From NCBI GenBank assembly GCA_011634665.1, contig WAEK01000007.1, positions 1,076,001-1,140,000 of the forward strand: a stretch of 64,000 bases of DNA, written 5' to 3'. A program made the translations under genes and the position numbers. Under the pieces are notes generated by a model. That model was not told where the DNA came from, did no database searches, and worked only from the letters and a program-made list of their open reading frames with translations. Positions 11,245 to 24,000 of the stretch are shown in pieces. The stretch comes from Mortierella sp. BCC40632 (taxonomy: Eukaryota > Mortierellomycota > Mortierellomycetes > Mortierellales > Mortierellaceae). Numbering within the stretch: position 1 is the first letter of the stretch; each line of letters begins with the position of its first letter.

Positions 11245-13411
11245 ATGTCGATTCCAAACCACCTTCGAGCTTCATCACCCAGCGCTGAAGACTTGGATGC
11301 AATGACCAGTCGCAAAACCAGACAGGCGTCAAGTTCATCCATACTGTCCGCGGCATCAGAGTCATCGTTTGACGACCGGCCAGAGTGGCTCTCCAAAGAC
11401 ACTTCGGTACAGTTTCAAAAGACTCCTGCCGAAGATGACCCTGCCGTTGGATTCTTTTGTAAGTCCCCAGGGAGGGCTCATTGGGACTGAATGCTCGTTG
11501 CATGGGAATGGGGCAAGGTATGGAGTGACAGGAATGAACAGAATACACACACACACAAAAAAAAAAAGATCTCCTTTTTCTGACCCGACATTCGAAAACA
11601 ACGGTTGACTCCTTTTGTAGACACTCCGAGGACTCTCACGATTCTTGGCGCTCTCCTGCTGGGTTTCGTCTACGTGGCACTTACTCCGGAAGTTGATGAC
11701 ACAGCTACAAATGTCAAACTGTATGGTATTTTGTCCTCTTCTTTTCAATTCAGATGAATTCCCTGTATGTGATCTCACTGGCTGACGACTGTGAATATCT
11801 TGCCGTTGGCGTGCACCATGCAAATAATAGTGGTTTGATTGCGACCGTTGGGACATTCTGTGTCTTTGGAATGCTCCAGTTTCGGGACAGTCTCTTGCTG
11901 AGACCACATCCTGCACTCTGGCGAGTTGTCCTCTCGCTGGGGGTTGTCTATCAACTCTTCCTTGTGTTTTTGCTTTTCCAGGTAAAAAGATGTCATCCGT
12001 ACGTCTGGATAGTCTTGGCCAAGGGTCCAGAGATCGGTCCCTTTCCCTCCTTCACTGGCATTGACACTCGAAATTTTGATCCACTAGAATAAGCACGATG
12101 CACGGATGTTCTTCCAGTACTTTGACCCTTCCTTGGGTGTACCGCTCCCTGAGCGGTCATATGGCGATGCCTGTGACTTGACTTATGATAACATCGTGGT
12201 AGGTTTTGTTTGACGCGATTGGCCGTAAAGTAGCTGTTTGTCTACACTTAAGTCTCAAGAGGCTATGAAAAAATGTTTATTCTGATCATGCTCAATCACT
12301 CTCCCTCTCCTCCCCACCCTCCTTAGGGCCAAGTGTTGGACGAGTTTGTGCTTGCACACGCAATCGGTTGGTTCTGCAAAGCACTGATTCTTCGGGACTA
12401 CACGTTCTGCTGGATTCTGTCGATTATGTTCGAGGTCATGGAGTATTCGCTTTCACATCAACTCAACAACTTTGATGAGTGCTGGTGGGATCACGTAAGG
12501 TTACATCCATGTGCAACTGTTGTACAACCACTGGCCCTGAGTTTCAATCGCCTTAAACGAACGATTTTTTCTCTCCCTTTTGTCATTCCTTAGTGGATCT
12601 TGGATGTCCTCGTTTGCAATTGGCTAGGCATCTATCTTGGAGTCAAGACCTGTGAATACTTTGAGATGAAGCAGTATTCTTGGCAGGGACTCGCTGAGAT
12701 CCCAACACTCAAGGGCAAGATGAAGCGAACAATGCAGCAATTCACACCCAAGTCATGGACCAAGTTTGAGTGGAATTCGACAAAGGACTTTAAGAGCTAC
12801 TGCTCTGCTCTCTTCCTGTTGACTATGGTTCGTGTCAGATCAGACAGTCAATCTATTGAAGGCAGGCTCATCCATTAGACTCTGGCGACAAACTTGCTAA
12901 TCCTAGACCCTTGTATTTGTGTGTGTGTGTTTTTGTTGATAGTTCTTGATCTGTGAGCTGAATGCATTTTACCTCAAGACATTGCTCTGGATCCCTCCTG
13001 CGCATATCATCAATGTCACGCGCATTTTCGGATACTTTATGTTTGGCATCCCAGGAGTGCGCGAGGCCTACCAGTACTTCCATGACGTGTAAGTAGAGGA
13101 TTAAGTGATTCAGTATAAGTATGTGGGCTCGAGGGACTGGATTGTTTTCGTATCATGTCTTGACAATATCCTTTTTTTCTTTTCTACATTCTTTTAGGAA
13201 CTGCAAACGTATCGGACCACAAGCTTGGCTCTTGATCGGTAACATTGCTACCGAGGTCTTGATCGTGCTCAAGTTTGGTCAGGGCGAATTCCCTAATCCA
13301 GCACCCAAGGCGGTTCTTTACTTCTGGGCCGTCCTTTTAACACTTTTGGTGCTCTTCCCCATCTACAAGTTTTACTTGCTCCCAAAATTGCAAAAGTCCA
13401 AGGCTGAATAG
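11245..13411 (+). CDS. Phosphatidylserine synthase, animal-type base-exchange (PTDSS) family
   Basis: Swaps the head group of phosphatidylcholine or phosphatidylethanolamine for L-serine in the ER membrane. Exons: 11245-11458, 11621-11720, 11831-11981, 12088-12198, 12327-12494, 12594-12827, 12943-13088 and 13198-13411, all in phase, giving 445 residues. A polar N-terminus (Ser-rich) precedes a [19 protein letters not shown] membrane segment, then [15 protein letters not shown]. The family core follows: [56 protein letters not shown], then [15 protein letters not shown] and CKRIGPQAW. These match the PTDSS1/2 family (Pfam PSS), not the CDP-DAG-dependent CHO1 type usual in yeasts. Several hydrophobic segments and a short Lys-rich C-terminus (KLQKSKAE) fit an ER membrane protein. 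The gene sits 354 bp behind the Ca2+ exchanger. Confidence 0.93.
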
Positions 13412-13518
13412 AGTAATGCGGTGTAACTGACAAGCACCGGGGAGGGGAGGGGGAGGGAATGACTCGCACTGCTTAGCTAGGCAGGTTTGTAGGATTACTG
13501 TCTTCATGAGAAGAAAGG

Positions 13519-13524
13519 AATAAA
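13519..13524 (+). terminator. AATAAA polyadenylation signal, PS synthase gene
   Basis: A canonical AATAAA hexamer 108 bases past the stop codon, in the expected orientation. Confidence 0.5.
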
Positions 13525-14702
13525 GTAAGATAAACAATGACTCGCAATTTAACGATATCTAGCTTCGGGCGAGGTACTAGGCAGACCTGCTCGGATCAGG
13601 AAACAAGGGGTGAGGAGGGGGGCAAGAACTGTCATTACTTGAGATGAGATCTCTCAAGCGAATTTACTACACAACACAGCTCAACTTTTTTTTTATGTGA
13701 TCATGGTTTCCAAGGGAGGCGCGAGGTCGGGGCGCATAGGCGACCTGTCTAACTCCGATTAACAAACAACTAAGGAGTAGGGGCGACTAGAGAAGGAGAG
13801 TGTCGCAAGTGCAAGGAACGATATCTAGAAAAAGACAAAGGAAAAGAGCAAAGGAAGAGGACAAAGGAATAGAAAAAAGGAAAGAATAAAAGAAAACATA
13901 AACGAATAAAAAGATCTACCACATAAACTGCGGGCACGAGAGTCTCCTCGCTGTTCCCTCGAATCGATCCGTTCATTACTTTATCGACCATCGTCAGCGA
14001 GCCGTCCATCCTCAACCTGAACAACAGTTACTTGGTTCCGGATACGACTTCCTGCCTTCAACAGTAATAGGAATTGAGGAGTGTGGATTGGGAAACTGTT
14101 TGGGGGTATCCTAAGCTTTTAACCAGTACTTAATGAACATCAGGGACTTTTGGCCGTGGAAAGAATTGATCGAAGAGAGCAGTTGGCAGTCCTGGTAATC
14201 CGTAGTTTTGTCATATCAAGATGGCAACGAGAACACATGAATCAATAATCAAACTCAGGGTGCGAATATTCTCTTGATCTGAGAAACAGGTCGTCAAAAG
14301 AAGATACTCTGAAAAAGTGGGTCCGAAGGTGCAAGCATGAAGTGGAGCAGGGTCTGGCGAATAGCTTCCGATGGGTGATAAATCAACCAGGGGAGAGGGG
14401 GCAGGAGAGGAGAATGCGGTTATTTAAGATGGCCCTCTGCTTGAACCTCTTATTGTGTATCCGACAATGGTAGCCCAGGTTCCCCGCCAGATTTCGATGC
14501 AGGCAGGTTTGTGAGATCTATTGGGAGGGGAATTACTAGAGTGAGAGAGGGGAGCGAACTTAACACGACGCGTCTCACTGTCTCCCTCTTTCACCCTGCA
14601 GTCTGCCTAGTCAGACAGTGTGTGCCATTTCCCCCAGTGCGTAGAGCCTCAATTGCATTGATATTTTTTAAAAGCAGTCCCTATTATGATTTTCACAGTT
14701 CC

Positions 14703-14709
14703 GCCACCA

Positions 14710-14760
<51 letters not shown>
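14703..14760. repeat. (CA)n followed by A38
   Basis: A CA dinucleotide run passes directly into about 38 adenines. It lies about 240 bases upstream of the MDN1 start. Confidence 0.95.
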
Positions 14761-14762
<2 letters not shown>

Positions 14763-15001
14763 AAAGGCATTTCGCGAGGCCAGTTCAGGGTCTCTCTTCA
14801 TTGAAGCTTCCCATTCCACTCCTCGGCATTCTTGGACAGGAGGCACAGTCGCAACAGCATTGCCGCCCATTTTTCGGCCTTCATTCTCATTGTTTTATTA
14901 GTTCAAGCATCATCAGCATCAGCATTTACCATCCCTACATCGTTTTTTTGTAATTTGTACCCCACCACTTTTCCCTCTCTCTCACTCTCTTCAGCACTAC
15001 C

Positions 15002-18000
15002 ATGTCCTCCGTCCACGACCCACTCAGCATGGACTTGTCGTATGCTACGACAGAACTGCTAGAGTATCTTGATACCCAGAACCTTACTGGAGCCATACTC
15101 TCACCGGGGCAGCTTCAAGCTTTGTCGGCATTTGCCGACGCCGACACCATCCTCTCCGCGGCAGAGACCACGCAAGCCCTCAACATCCTCTCACATCTCC
15201 TAAAGAATGAACAACTCTGTGTCAAAGTCGTAGAGTTATTCCGACCACTAGTACTCGACTTGGTGGCTCGCTGGCTCGCCTCTGATTTGGTGTCCTCTCC
15301 ATTGATCGACCAAACGGATATGTTGAATGGAAATGGGGCAGATCAGACAAAGCGTTCTCGCCAGGATCTAGAGAGTATGGCAAGGGCTTTGGCGGCAATC
15401 TTGCCTATTGTGCCTCAGGTCACTAGGTAGGTGCCTGTGGATCACCCAATGATCCCTTTGTATCAAGCCTTGTCTTGGTGCTTCCTCACACCCTAATTTT
15501 TTCTTAACCACTGCTTTTCCTTGCGTTCTAGCTTTGCCGTCCGACTCTTTTCCCAGTACCCCTCGCCTCTGGAGTGGATTAACACACTTACAGGAAAGGA
15601 TCTGTCCAACCCCACCAATGTAATGAAGAGCCTGTAGTTGAAACTAGAAGAAAAATCTCTGATGGGTGATCTTTGCAACGAGGAAGGAAAGGAAAGCTAA
15701 TCGGCCTTGAAATCTGTGATCTATAGGAGCTGATCAAGCGGGCGCAGGATTCAATGATGACCTCATTTAGACTCTTGAACTTTTCGCAGTCTACGTTCGC
15801 TTCACTCTGGGATTGGACTCCAGTTTACACTTTGCTTTCTTTCAACGACGACGGGATCAAATATCTTGCTATCCGCTGCCTTGCCAGTGTTTTGGATATC
15901 AGGGATGACCAGATTCATGAGGCACTCAAGTCTCATCTACACGAGGGAGTTGACATTACTTGGGTTGCTGGACCCAACAAGTACCGATCAGATTTGCTTA
16001 CGTATGTATTTAATCTGCGGAATAAGTCTAGAGTATCTTTGCCTGTGTAGGTGCTTTCTTGATTACCATGACTAACAGGCGTCGTTCCTTTGGATCAAAT
16101 AGACTTTTGGAGCAAGATCGTATCTCGGCTGCCCAGCTATCGCTCTTCAAGAACCCAGACACACCATCTCAAAGCGAAAACTACCGAAAGATTACAGCAC
16201 AGGACCTGTCACCCTTGACAGTGAACCTTTGCGGAGTACTGCTCCCCAGATCAACTTGCGGACACCATGAGCAACCAACCATTCCACAGCATCATCTCGT
16301 CTTGACCGAGACAACAAAACAGAACCTTCATTCCATCGGTCTTGCACTCTCTATTGGTGCACCTGTTCTACTCGAGGGTGTTACTGGCGCAGGAAAGACA
16401 GCTCTCGTTGAGGAGGTCGCAAGAGTAACAGGACGCGATGGTACTTAGGACTTGCGTTAATTTGATTCATATGCCATCCGACGTGCTCGTATATAACCCG
16501 CTTCTAATCCAGACAAAAATACACTTTTTACTCTGTTTGAACCGAATAGATCTTGTCAAGATTCACCTTGGCGATCAGACAGATTCAAAAGTACTCCTCG
16601 GAACATATGTATCGACTTCGACACCAGGATCCTTTAGATGGCAGGCTGGTGTCCTTACAACTGCAGTCAGGGACGGGAAATGGCTCTTGATCGAGGATAT
16701 CGATCTTGCACCAATGGAGGTTCTCTCGGTACTGCTCCCACTTTTGGAATCCAGGACGCTATTTATTCCCAGTCGTGGCGAAAAGATTCCCGCCAGCGAA
16801 GGTTTCCAGCTTTTCGCCACCAAATCGATGATCCCAACACGCTCCGGTCGAATGATGGCTCGAAATGTGAGTGGAACTGATGGAAGTATCGGCAATAACC
16901 TTTGGACACGCGTCCAAGTGAATTCTCTTTCGAACGAAGAGTTGTCTCAGATCATCCACGAGCGTTTCCTGAGCCTTGGAGACAACATTTTGCCCAGATT
17001 GATCATGAGTGTTTTCAAGAATATTTGTGAGATTTTCGCCTCCCCAGAGTTTTCGCATGCACAGTCGATGGTGTCTCGCGTGGTCTCGCCCCGAGATCTC
17101 ATGAAGTGGTGCACTCGTATCGATACCTTGATTGCTGCCAAGGGTGGCCACGCTGCGCTCGGGAACCTGATCAGCTCTCAGCGCGGGATTGATGAGGCTA
17201 TTCTTCAGGACCTGTTCTCTGAGGCTGTGGACTGCTTCTGTTCCATGATTGCAGAATATCCTGTCTGGGAAAAGGTCCTCGTCAAACTCGGTGCTGCCCT
17301 ATCCATCCCTGAGCAGAGAGTTCTTTATTATATTAACAACTATGTCCCCAGACTCGATGTTGGAGAAAAGGAAATCTCGATCGGTCGTGTTACGCTTCCA
17401 GTCCTTCAGACAGGCAAGACCAAGTCTCTCCGCAAATCCAAGCGGTCTCCTTTTGCCATGACAGCACATGCTACGAAGCTTTTGGAGAGGATTGCAGTGT
17501 CGGTCCATTTGAACGAGCCTACGCTTCTTGTAGGAGAGACAGGAACAGGAAAGACTACAGTTGTGCAGCACTTGGCTCACCTTCTCCACCACGAGCTAAC
17601 TGTTATCAACTTGTCACAGCAGTCAGACTCCTCAGACTTGTTGGGCGGATTCAAGCCAGTTGATGTCAAAGTCCTTGCTGTCCCACTCAGGGATATGTTT
17701 GAGGATCTCTTTACGAGAACATTCTCCAAGAAAAGAAACCAGGAGTTCCTTAACCTTGCCGACAGCTTTTACACAAAGAATAAGTGGGAGCAGCTTATCA
17801 AGACATGGACTCGTGCAGTTCAGATGGCTGAAAGCAAGCTTAACACTACCGAAACTGAAGGAAGTGCTTCCAAGAAGCCCTCACCAGCACTTAAAAAGGG
17901 CTGGCAAACTTTCTCGGAACAGCTCACTCAGCTCAAAGAGACCTACTCGGCATCTTCAGCCAAGTTTGTCTTTTCTTTCCTCGAGGGAGCCCTCGTCAAG

Positions 18001-21000
18001 GCTGTTCGTCGGGGTGACTGGATCCTGCTGGATGAGATCAACTTGGCCACCACAGAGACACTAGAATGTTTGAGCGGATTGCTGCAGGATGCCCAAGGAA
18101 GTATTTTGCTTGCGGAGCGAGGTGACTCTGAACCTGTTGTGCGCCACCCCAATTTCCGCGTGTTCGCCTGTATGAACCCTGCGACAGATGTTGGCAAGAA
18201 GGACCTCCCGCCTGGTCTCCGAAATCGATTCACAGAGTTTTATGTCCACCCACCCGATGCAAGACGCGATGATTTGTACGAGATCGTGAAGGGCTATCTC
18301 AAGGATGTTACTACTCGGGACGAACGTGCTATTGGCGACATTTCCGACTTTTACCTCAAAGTGAAAGAATTGAGTAGCCAACATCGACTTGCTGACGGTG
18401 CAGGACAGAGGCCCCACTTTTCCATGAGAACTCTTACCCGCGCTCTTCAGTTCGTTCGGGAGATCGTCGAGACCTATGGATTGAGGCGATCCATGTACGA
18501 GGCCTTTAGCATGACCTTCTTGACTCAGTTAAACAAGGACAGCGAGAAGATGGTTCATGCTTTGGTCGAGAGTCACTTGCTCAAGGGCGTCAAGAACCCA
18601 CGACAGGCCATTACGCAGATCCCACGCAAACCTGAGACAGCCGAAGGCAAAGAGTTGCTCCAGTTTGGTCATTTCTGGTTGCAATGTGGACGCTACCCTA
18701 TTAGCGATGATGGCCAGTACATCCTTACGCCATCGGTCGAATTGAACCTCAACAACCTGTCCCGTGTTGTTATGACCAGACGCTTCCCGATCTTGATCCA
18801 GGGTCCAACGTCAGCAGGAAAGACATCCATGATTGAGTACCTTGCCCACCGACTGGGCCACAAGTTTGTCCGTATCAACAACCACGAGCACACGGATCTT
18901 CAAGAATATGTTGGAACCTATATCTCCAACTCGGATGGTCAGCTTGTCTTCCAGGAGGGTGTGCTTGTTGAAGCGCTCAAGAACGGATGGTGGATCGTGC
19001 TAGATGAGCTTAACCTTGCACCCAGTGATGTCCTCGAGGCTCTCAATCGTTTGCTGGATGACAACCGAGAATTGGTCATTCCAGAGACGGGCGAGATTGT
19101 TCGGCCTCATCCCGACTTCATGCTTTTTGCTACTCAGAACCCCGCGGGTCTCTACGGAGGACGCAAACAGCTCTCAAGAGCTTTCCGCAACCGATTCTTG
19201 GAGCTCTTCTTTGACGAAATTCCTGAAAGTGAACTGGAGACGATTCTTTCTCGTCGTTGCGCGATGGCGCCTAGCTACTGTAAGCGCCTTGTCGATGTCT
19301 ACAAGAAACTGATGGCTCGTCGTCAAACGACCCGTCTTTTTGAACAGGGTCACGGCTTTATCACTCTCCGTGATTTGTTCCGTTGGGCCGGTCGTGGAGC
19401 TGGAAGCTATGAAGAATTGGCCAAAGACGGATACATGATTCTAGCAGAAAGATGCCGAAAGGACGAGGAACGAGCCATTGTCAAGGAAGTGTTGGAGGAG
19501 GTTATGAGATGCACTATCCATCTCGATGAGATGTACAACTCGGCCGAGGTTCAAGAGTACATTGAGAAATTCCACAGTGGTCGCGAGAATGTTGTCTGGA
19601 CGAAGGCGATGAAGCGTCTCTTCACTCTTGTGAGTCGCTGTCTAAAGAACAACGAGCCCGTGCTCTTGGTTGGCGAGACCGGCTGCGGCAAGACGACAGT
19701 TTGTCAGATGCTTTCCGAGTACCTTGGAAGAGAGTTAGTGATTGTGAATTGTCACCAGAATACTGAGACGGCTGATCTGCTTGGAGGCCAACGCCCTGTC
19801 CGCAATAACCAGGGCACCATCGCTGCTGCCAAGAATGAGCTTATCCAGTTTATCATCCAGTGTGGCGAAGAACTCTCCTTTGTTCCTGGGGAGGCAGATC
19901 TTGAGGTTGTCGTCGCAGCCTTTGAAAAGACAGTCAAGTCGAATCAGCTGGAAACAAGGACACTTGAGGATGGTTCCGAACTCCTGCCTCGGATCAATGA
20001 GCTCCGCAAGGCCTATCGTCAGGCAACGACATTGTTTGAGTGGCACGACGGACCTCTTGTGCAATCCATGAAGGAAGGACACCTGTTCTTGTTGGACGAG
20101 ATTTCTCTTGCAGACGATTCAGTGCTCGAGCGTCTCAACAGTGTTCTCGAGCCCCAGCGCCTTTTGGTGCTTGCTGAAAAGGGAGGAAAGACTGTGGAGG
20201 TAATGAACGGCGTGCCTGCTTTCCAGTTCCTTGCTACCATGAACCCTGGTGGAGACTATGGAAAGAAGGAGCTTTCGCCTGCTCTCCGGAACCGTTTCAC
20301 AGAGATCTGGGTCCCCGCGGTTACGGACCGTTATGACCTTGTCAAGATTATCGAGGAGCAGATTCAGTACAAGGTCAAGATGGATGGATTTGCGGACCGA
20401 ATCTTGGACTTTGTAGCTTGGTTCACACATGAGCTCGGAAAGAACCGCGTTGTTGTCAGTTTGAGAGATATTCTGGCCTGGGTCCGATTTATGAATGCCC
20501 TCATGGTCAAGGGTCAGCTCACTGCCGAAGAAGCGTTCATTCACGGAGGAAGTCTTGTCCTTTTGGACGGTTTGGGATCCAATGCATCGGCAGGGGGTGC
20601 CTCATTGTCGGGCGATTTGTTGAAAGAATTCCGCCTCCGCTGTCTTGCGGTTCTGAGCAAGAAGGATGATGTTGTCCACCTGGGCGAGTCGTCTGTATTT
20701 ATCGAAGGAACAGGATCAGTCAAGAACGATGAAAAGGAGTTTGGAATCTCCCCCTTCTTCATCAAAAAGGGATTGCTCGAAGAACAAAAGATCAAGTTTA
20801 CTCTTTTGGCCCCTACAACTACTGATAATGCCATGAGAGTTCTTCGAGCCCTTCAACTTCGAAAGCCCATTTTACTCGAGGGATCCCCAGGTGTCGGAAA
20901 GACCTCGCTTATCTCTGCCCTCGCGACTGCCTCAGCCCACAACCTTGTCAGAATCAACTTGTCAGAGCAAACGGATCTGATGGACCTCTTTGGTTCCGAT

Positions 21001-24000
21001 CTGCCAGTTGAGGGCGGAAACAGCGGAGAGTTTGCCTGGAGGGATGCCCCTTTCCTTCAAGCCATGAAGAGCGGAGACTGGGTCCTTTTGGACGAAATTA
21101 ACTTGGCAAGCCAGAGCGTTCTCGAGGGTCTCAACTCCTGTCTGGATCACCGTGGTGCAGTATACATCCCAGAACTGGACAGGACTTTTGACTGCGACCC
21201 CAACTTCCGTGTATTTGCAGCCCAGAATCCTCTCCAGCAGGGTGGTGGTCGAAAGGGTTTACCCAAGTCCTTTGTCAACCGATTCACACAAGTGTTTGTG
21301 GAGCAGCTCTCTGATGGCGATATCCTCTTTATCTGCAAGCATCTTTTCCCTCAGGTCGAGGACTCGATGTTGGTCAAGATGATTGAGTTCAACTACAAGA
21401 TGTTTGAGGAGACCATGGTCAACCTTAGCTTTGGACGCAAGGGTAGCCCATGGGAGTTCAACCTTCGAGACGTCTTCCGTTGGATGGAGCTTATGACTCT
21501 GCCAGGACATGGACTTGGCTACAATCACGATCCTGCCGAGCACCTTGATTTGATCTACCTGCAGCGTATGCGTACGGAAGATGATCGTGCAGCCACTATT
21601 GCTTTATTCGAAAAGGTATTTGGACAAAAGTATACTCGGAACCAAGCCCCTTACTACCATCTGGATGAAAAGCATCTTCAAGTGGGCCACTCGATCTTGC
21701 AGCGTGGACACGGCGACACCACCAATGTCCTAGGAAAGGACCTACATATTCTTCAGTCTCTTCTCTCACCCTTAGAGGGACTGATGAAGTGTGTCGAAGT
21801 GAACTGGATGGCTATCCTTACAGGACCAGCCTCAAGTGGCAAGACCTCGATCGTTCGTCTATTGGCCAACTTGACCGGAAACAAGCTTGAGGAGTTTTCG
21901 ATGAACTCTGGTGTTGACACCATGGAGCTGTTAGGAGGGTTTGAACAAGTCGATCTGGCCCGTCACCAAGAGCATATCATCTTTGGTCTCTCACGTTTAG
22001 TGAGCAGAGTTTGCCGTGAACTAGTGGTGCTTAATACCCATGATCAGCGTAACGGTATTGCCTTTGCTCGCGAGATCAGCCAAGGCCTTTACCTGCTCAA
22101 CTCACGGAGTAAGTTCTCGAGAAACAACAGTGCCGAGCGCGACCACACGGACGAACGGTTGATGCGCAACAATGCTATCAAGACATTGCTAGACCAACTT
22201 CGCATCCTGATCCAAGAATTTAACCTCGGCTTTGTTGAGGACATTGCCGAATTGGAAGAAAAGTTCGGTGTTCTCCGAGGCTTGGAAGCGACCTCTGTGA
22301 GTGGCCGTTTCGAGTGGATCGATGGTTCCTTGATTAATGCTCTTGTCCATGGATATTGGCTCTTGATCGACAATGCCAATCTCAGCAACCCCTCTGTGTT
22401 AGATCGACTCAACTCACTGATGGAGCCCAACGGTACTCTAATGGTCAATGAACGTGGATTGGTCGACGGTGAGGTACGAATCATCCGTCCCCACCCCAAC
22501 TTTAGAATCTTTATGACGGTCGATCCAAAGTATGGTGAGCTGTCGAGAGCTATGCGAAACCGAGGTGTCGAAATCACACTCGTGGATGCTGAATGGATCA
22601 ACAATGCCCAAGACACTGTCAAGATCTCTAACTCGCTTGGTATCCGTGGCTCTGGAGTGCCGACCATGATCAGTCAGATCCATCATTACATCCACCATTA
22701 CTTCAAGCTCGTGTCTCCCTGGAAGACTGTTCATGCCAAAGACATGTTGCTCTACACCCGCTTTGTTGTGGAGAGGATCCAACGAGGCGAGCCTCTAGAG
22801 ATGGCTCTTCGTCATAGTGTGCACCAGGTGTACACCCTGGAGGGAGAGAGCCATATGGAGTTACCGACTGAAGAGTCCCTGCAGCCTCCTTCACTCGTTC
22901 TTGAACCTGGTCTGGCAAATAACCTGTCGGTCGCCAACTGCCCTCACCTCTTGGACGGACAAATGTTTACTCAGGATTCGAGACTGGCTACGGTATCTCT
23001 TCATGGATCCTATTTGATGCAGCTGTTGTTGTTGGATGCGCCAACGGCCTTGATCTGGACGGCAGCACAGTATTTTGTCGAGACGACCTCGAAGCATGAT
23101 TTGGCCCTACGCAAGACCTGGCTTAAGAACTTGATGGATTCGAACGATCTGGATGAGTCGAGTCGTGCACAAGGGCTTATGGCGGCCCATGTTCTGGAAC
23201 TTCTTGATCAGAGCCTGTTGATCGCTCGCCTTGAGGATTTGAAGAGGATGTTGGCGTCTAAGTTGAACCTAGATGTTGGTTTCTGGGAGAGTCAGGTAAT
23301 GCTTGAAGGGCCCCTGACGCTGTTTATTCTTTTTACTTTAGTCGTGTGAGATGTCTTTATTCTAACCCCTGTACTCGCCAAAATATTTAATAGCCTTCGG
23401 ACATGAGATTGAACCCCAACCTGTTCTGGGCTGTTGACAAGCTTTGTATGTCGAATGAAGAGGCAAAGTCTCTCTGGGAAGAGTATCAATCGGTAGCCCG
23501 TCTGATCGGCCTCTTTATTCGAATCAAAAAGGCAGACTATATCGAAGAAAAGGTCTATGCCAAGGCAAGAGGCAAGAATCCAAGTGCTATTCAGATCTCT
23601 TACTTGCATCAGCATCAGTTGTGGGACAAGCCGCTTCAGCATCAAGTTATCGCCGAGATCAGTCCTTGTCTGAATGCTGTCAAGAATATTGTCACACAAT
23701 GGGTCATAGACCTGAATGGATTGAGCGAGCAAAATGTATGTTTTCTCTCTCTTCCGAGCCTCTTTTATTTTTACTTGATATTCTTCATTGTTATGACTGT
23801 ATTGCTCACCACCTCTCTTTTTTCTCCTTTACGCAAAACGATTATTTAGGCCATTAATCTTCACGATTTCCTTGATAAGCGTGACATGATCTGGCAAGCA
23901 GTGCAAGAGCCGACGGTGAACATCGGAGAGCTCATGATCTTGGTCAAGATGATGTCCGAGTCAGGAGAATTCCTGCTGACAATCTCTCGCGAGTTCTTTG

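Larger units (their letters stand above)
13412..15001. other. Intergenic region between PS synthase and MDN1
   Basis: A likely polyadenylation signal lies at 13519. On the minus strand, 14037-13922 reads as a plausible exon (MDGSLTMVDKVMNGSIRG, then NSEETLVPAVYV before a GT donor), but I found no flanking exons in matching phase. A TATA-like TATTTAA is at about 14421, and a CA plus poly(A) tract at 14703-14760. The last 100 bases before the MDN1 ATG are CT-rich. Confidence 0.5.

Noticed and set aside
16438..16549. Midasin reading frame continuing through 16438-16549 from a GTG
   Set aside because: The stretch is an intron: the frame of the preceding AAA1 exon ends at a GT donor (16441), and DLVKIHLGDQTD resumes after the AG at 16549.
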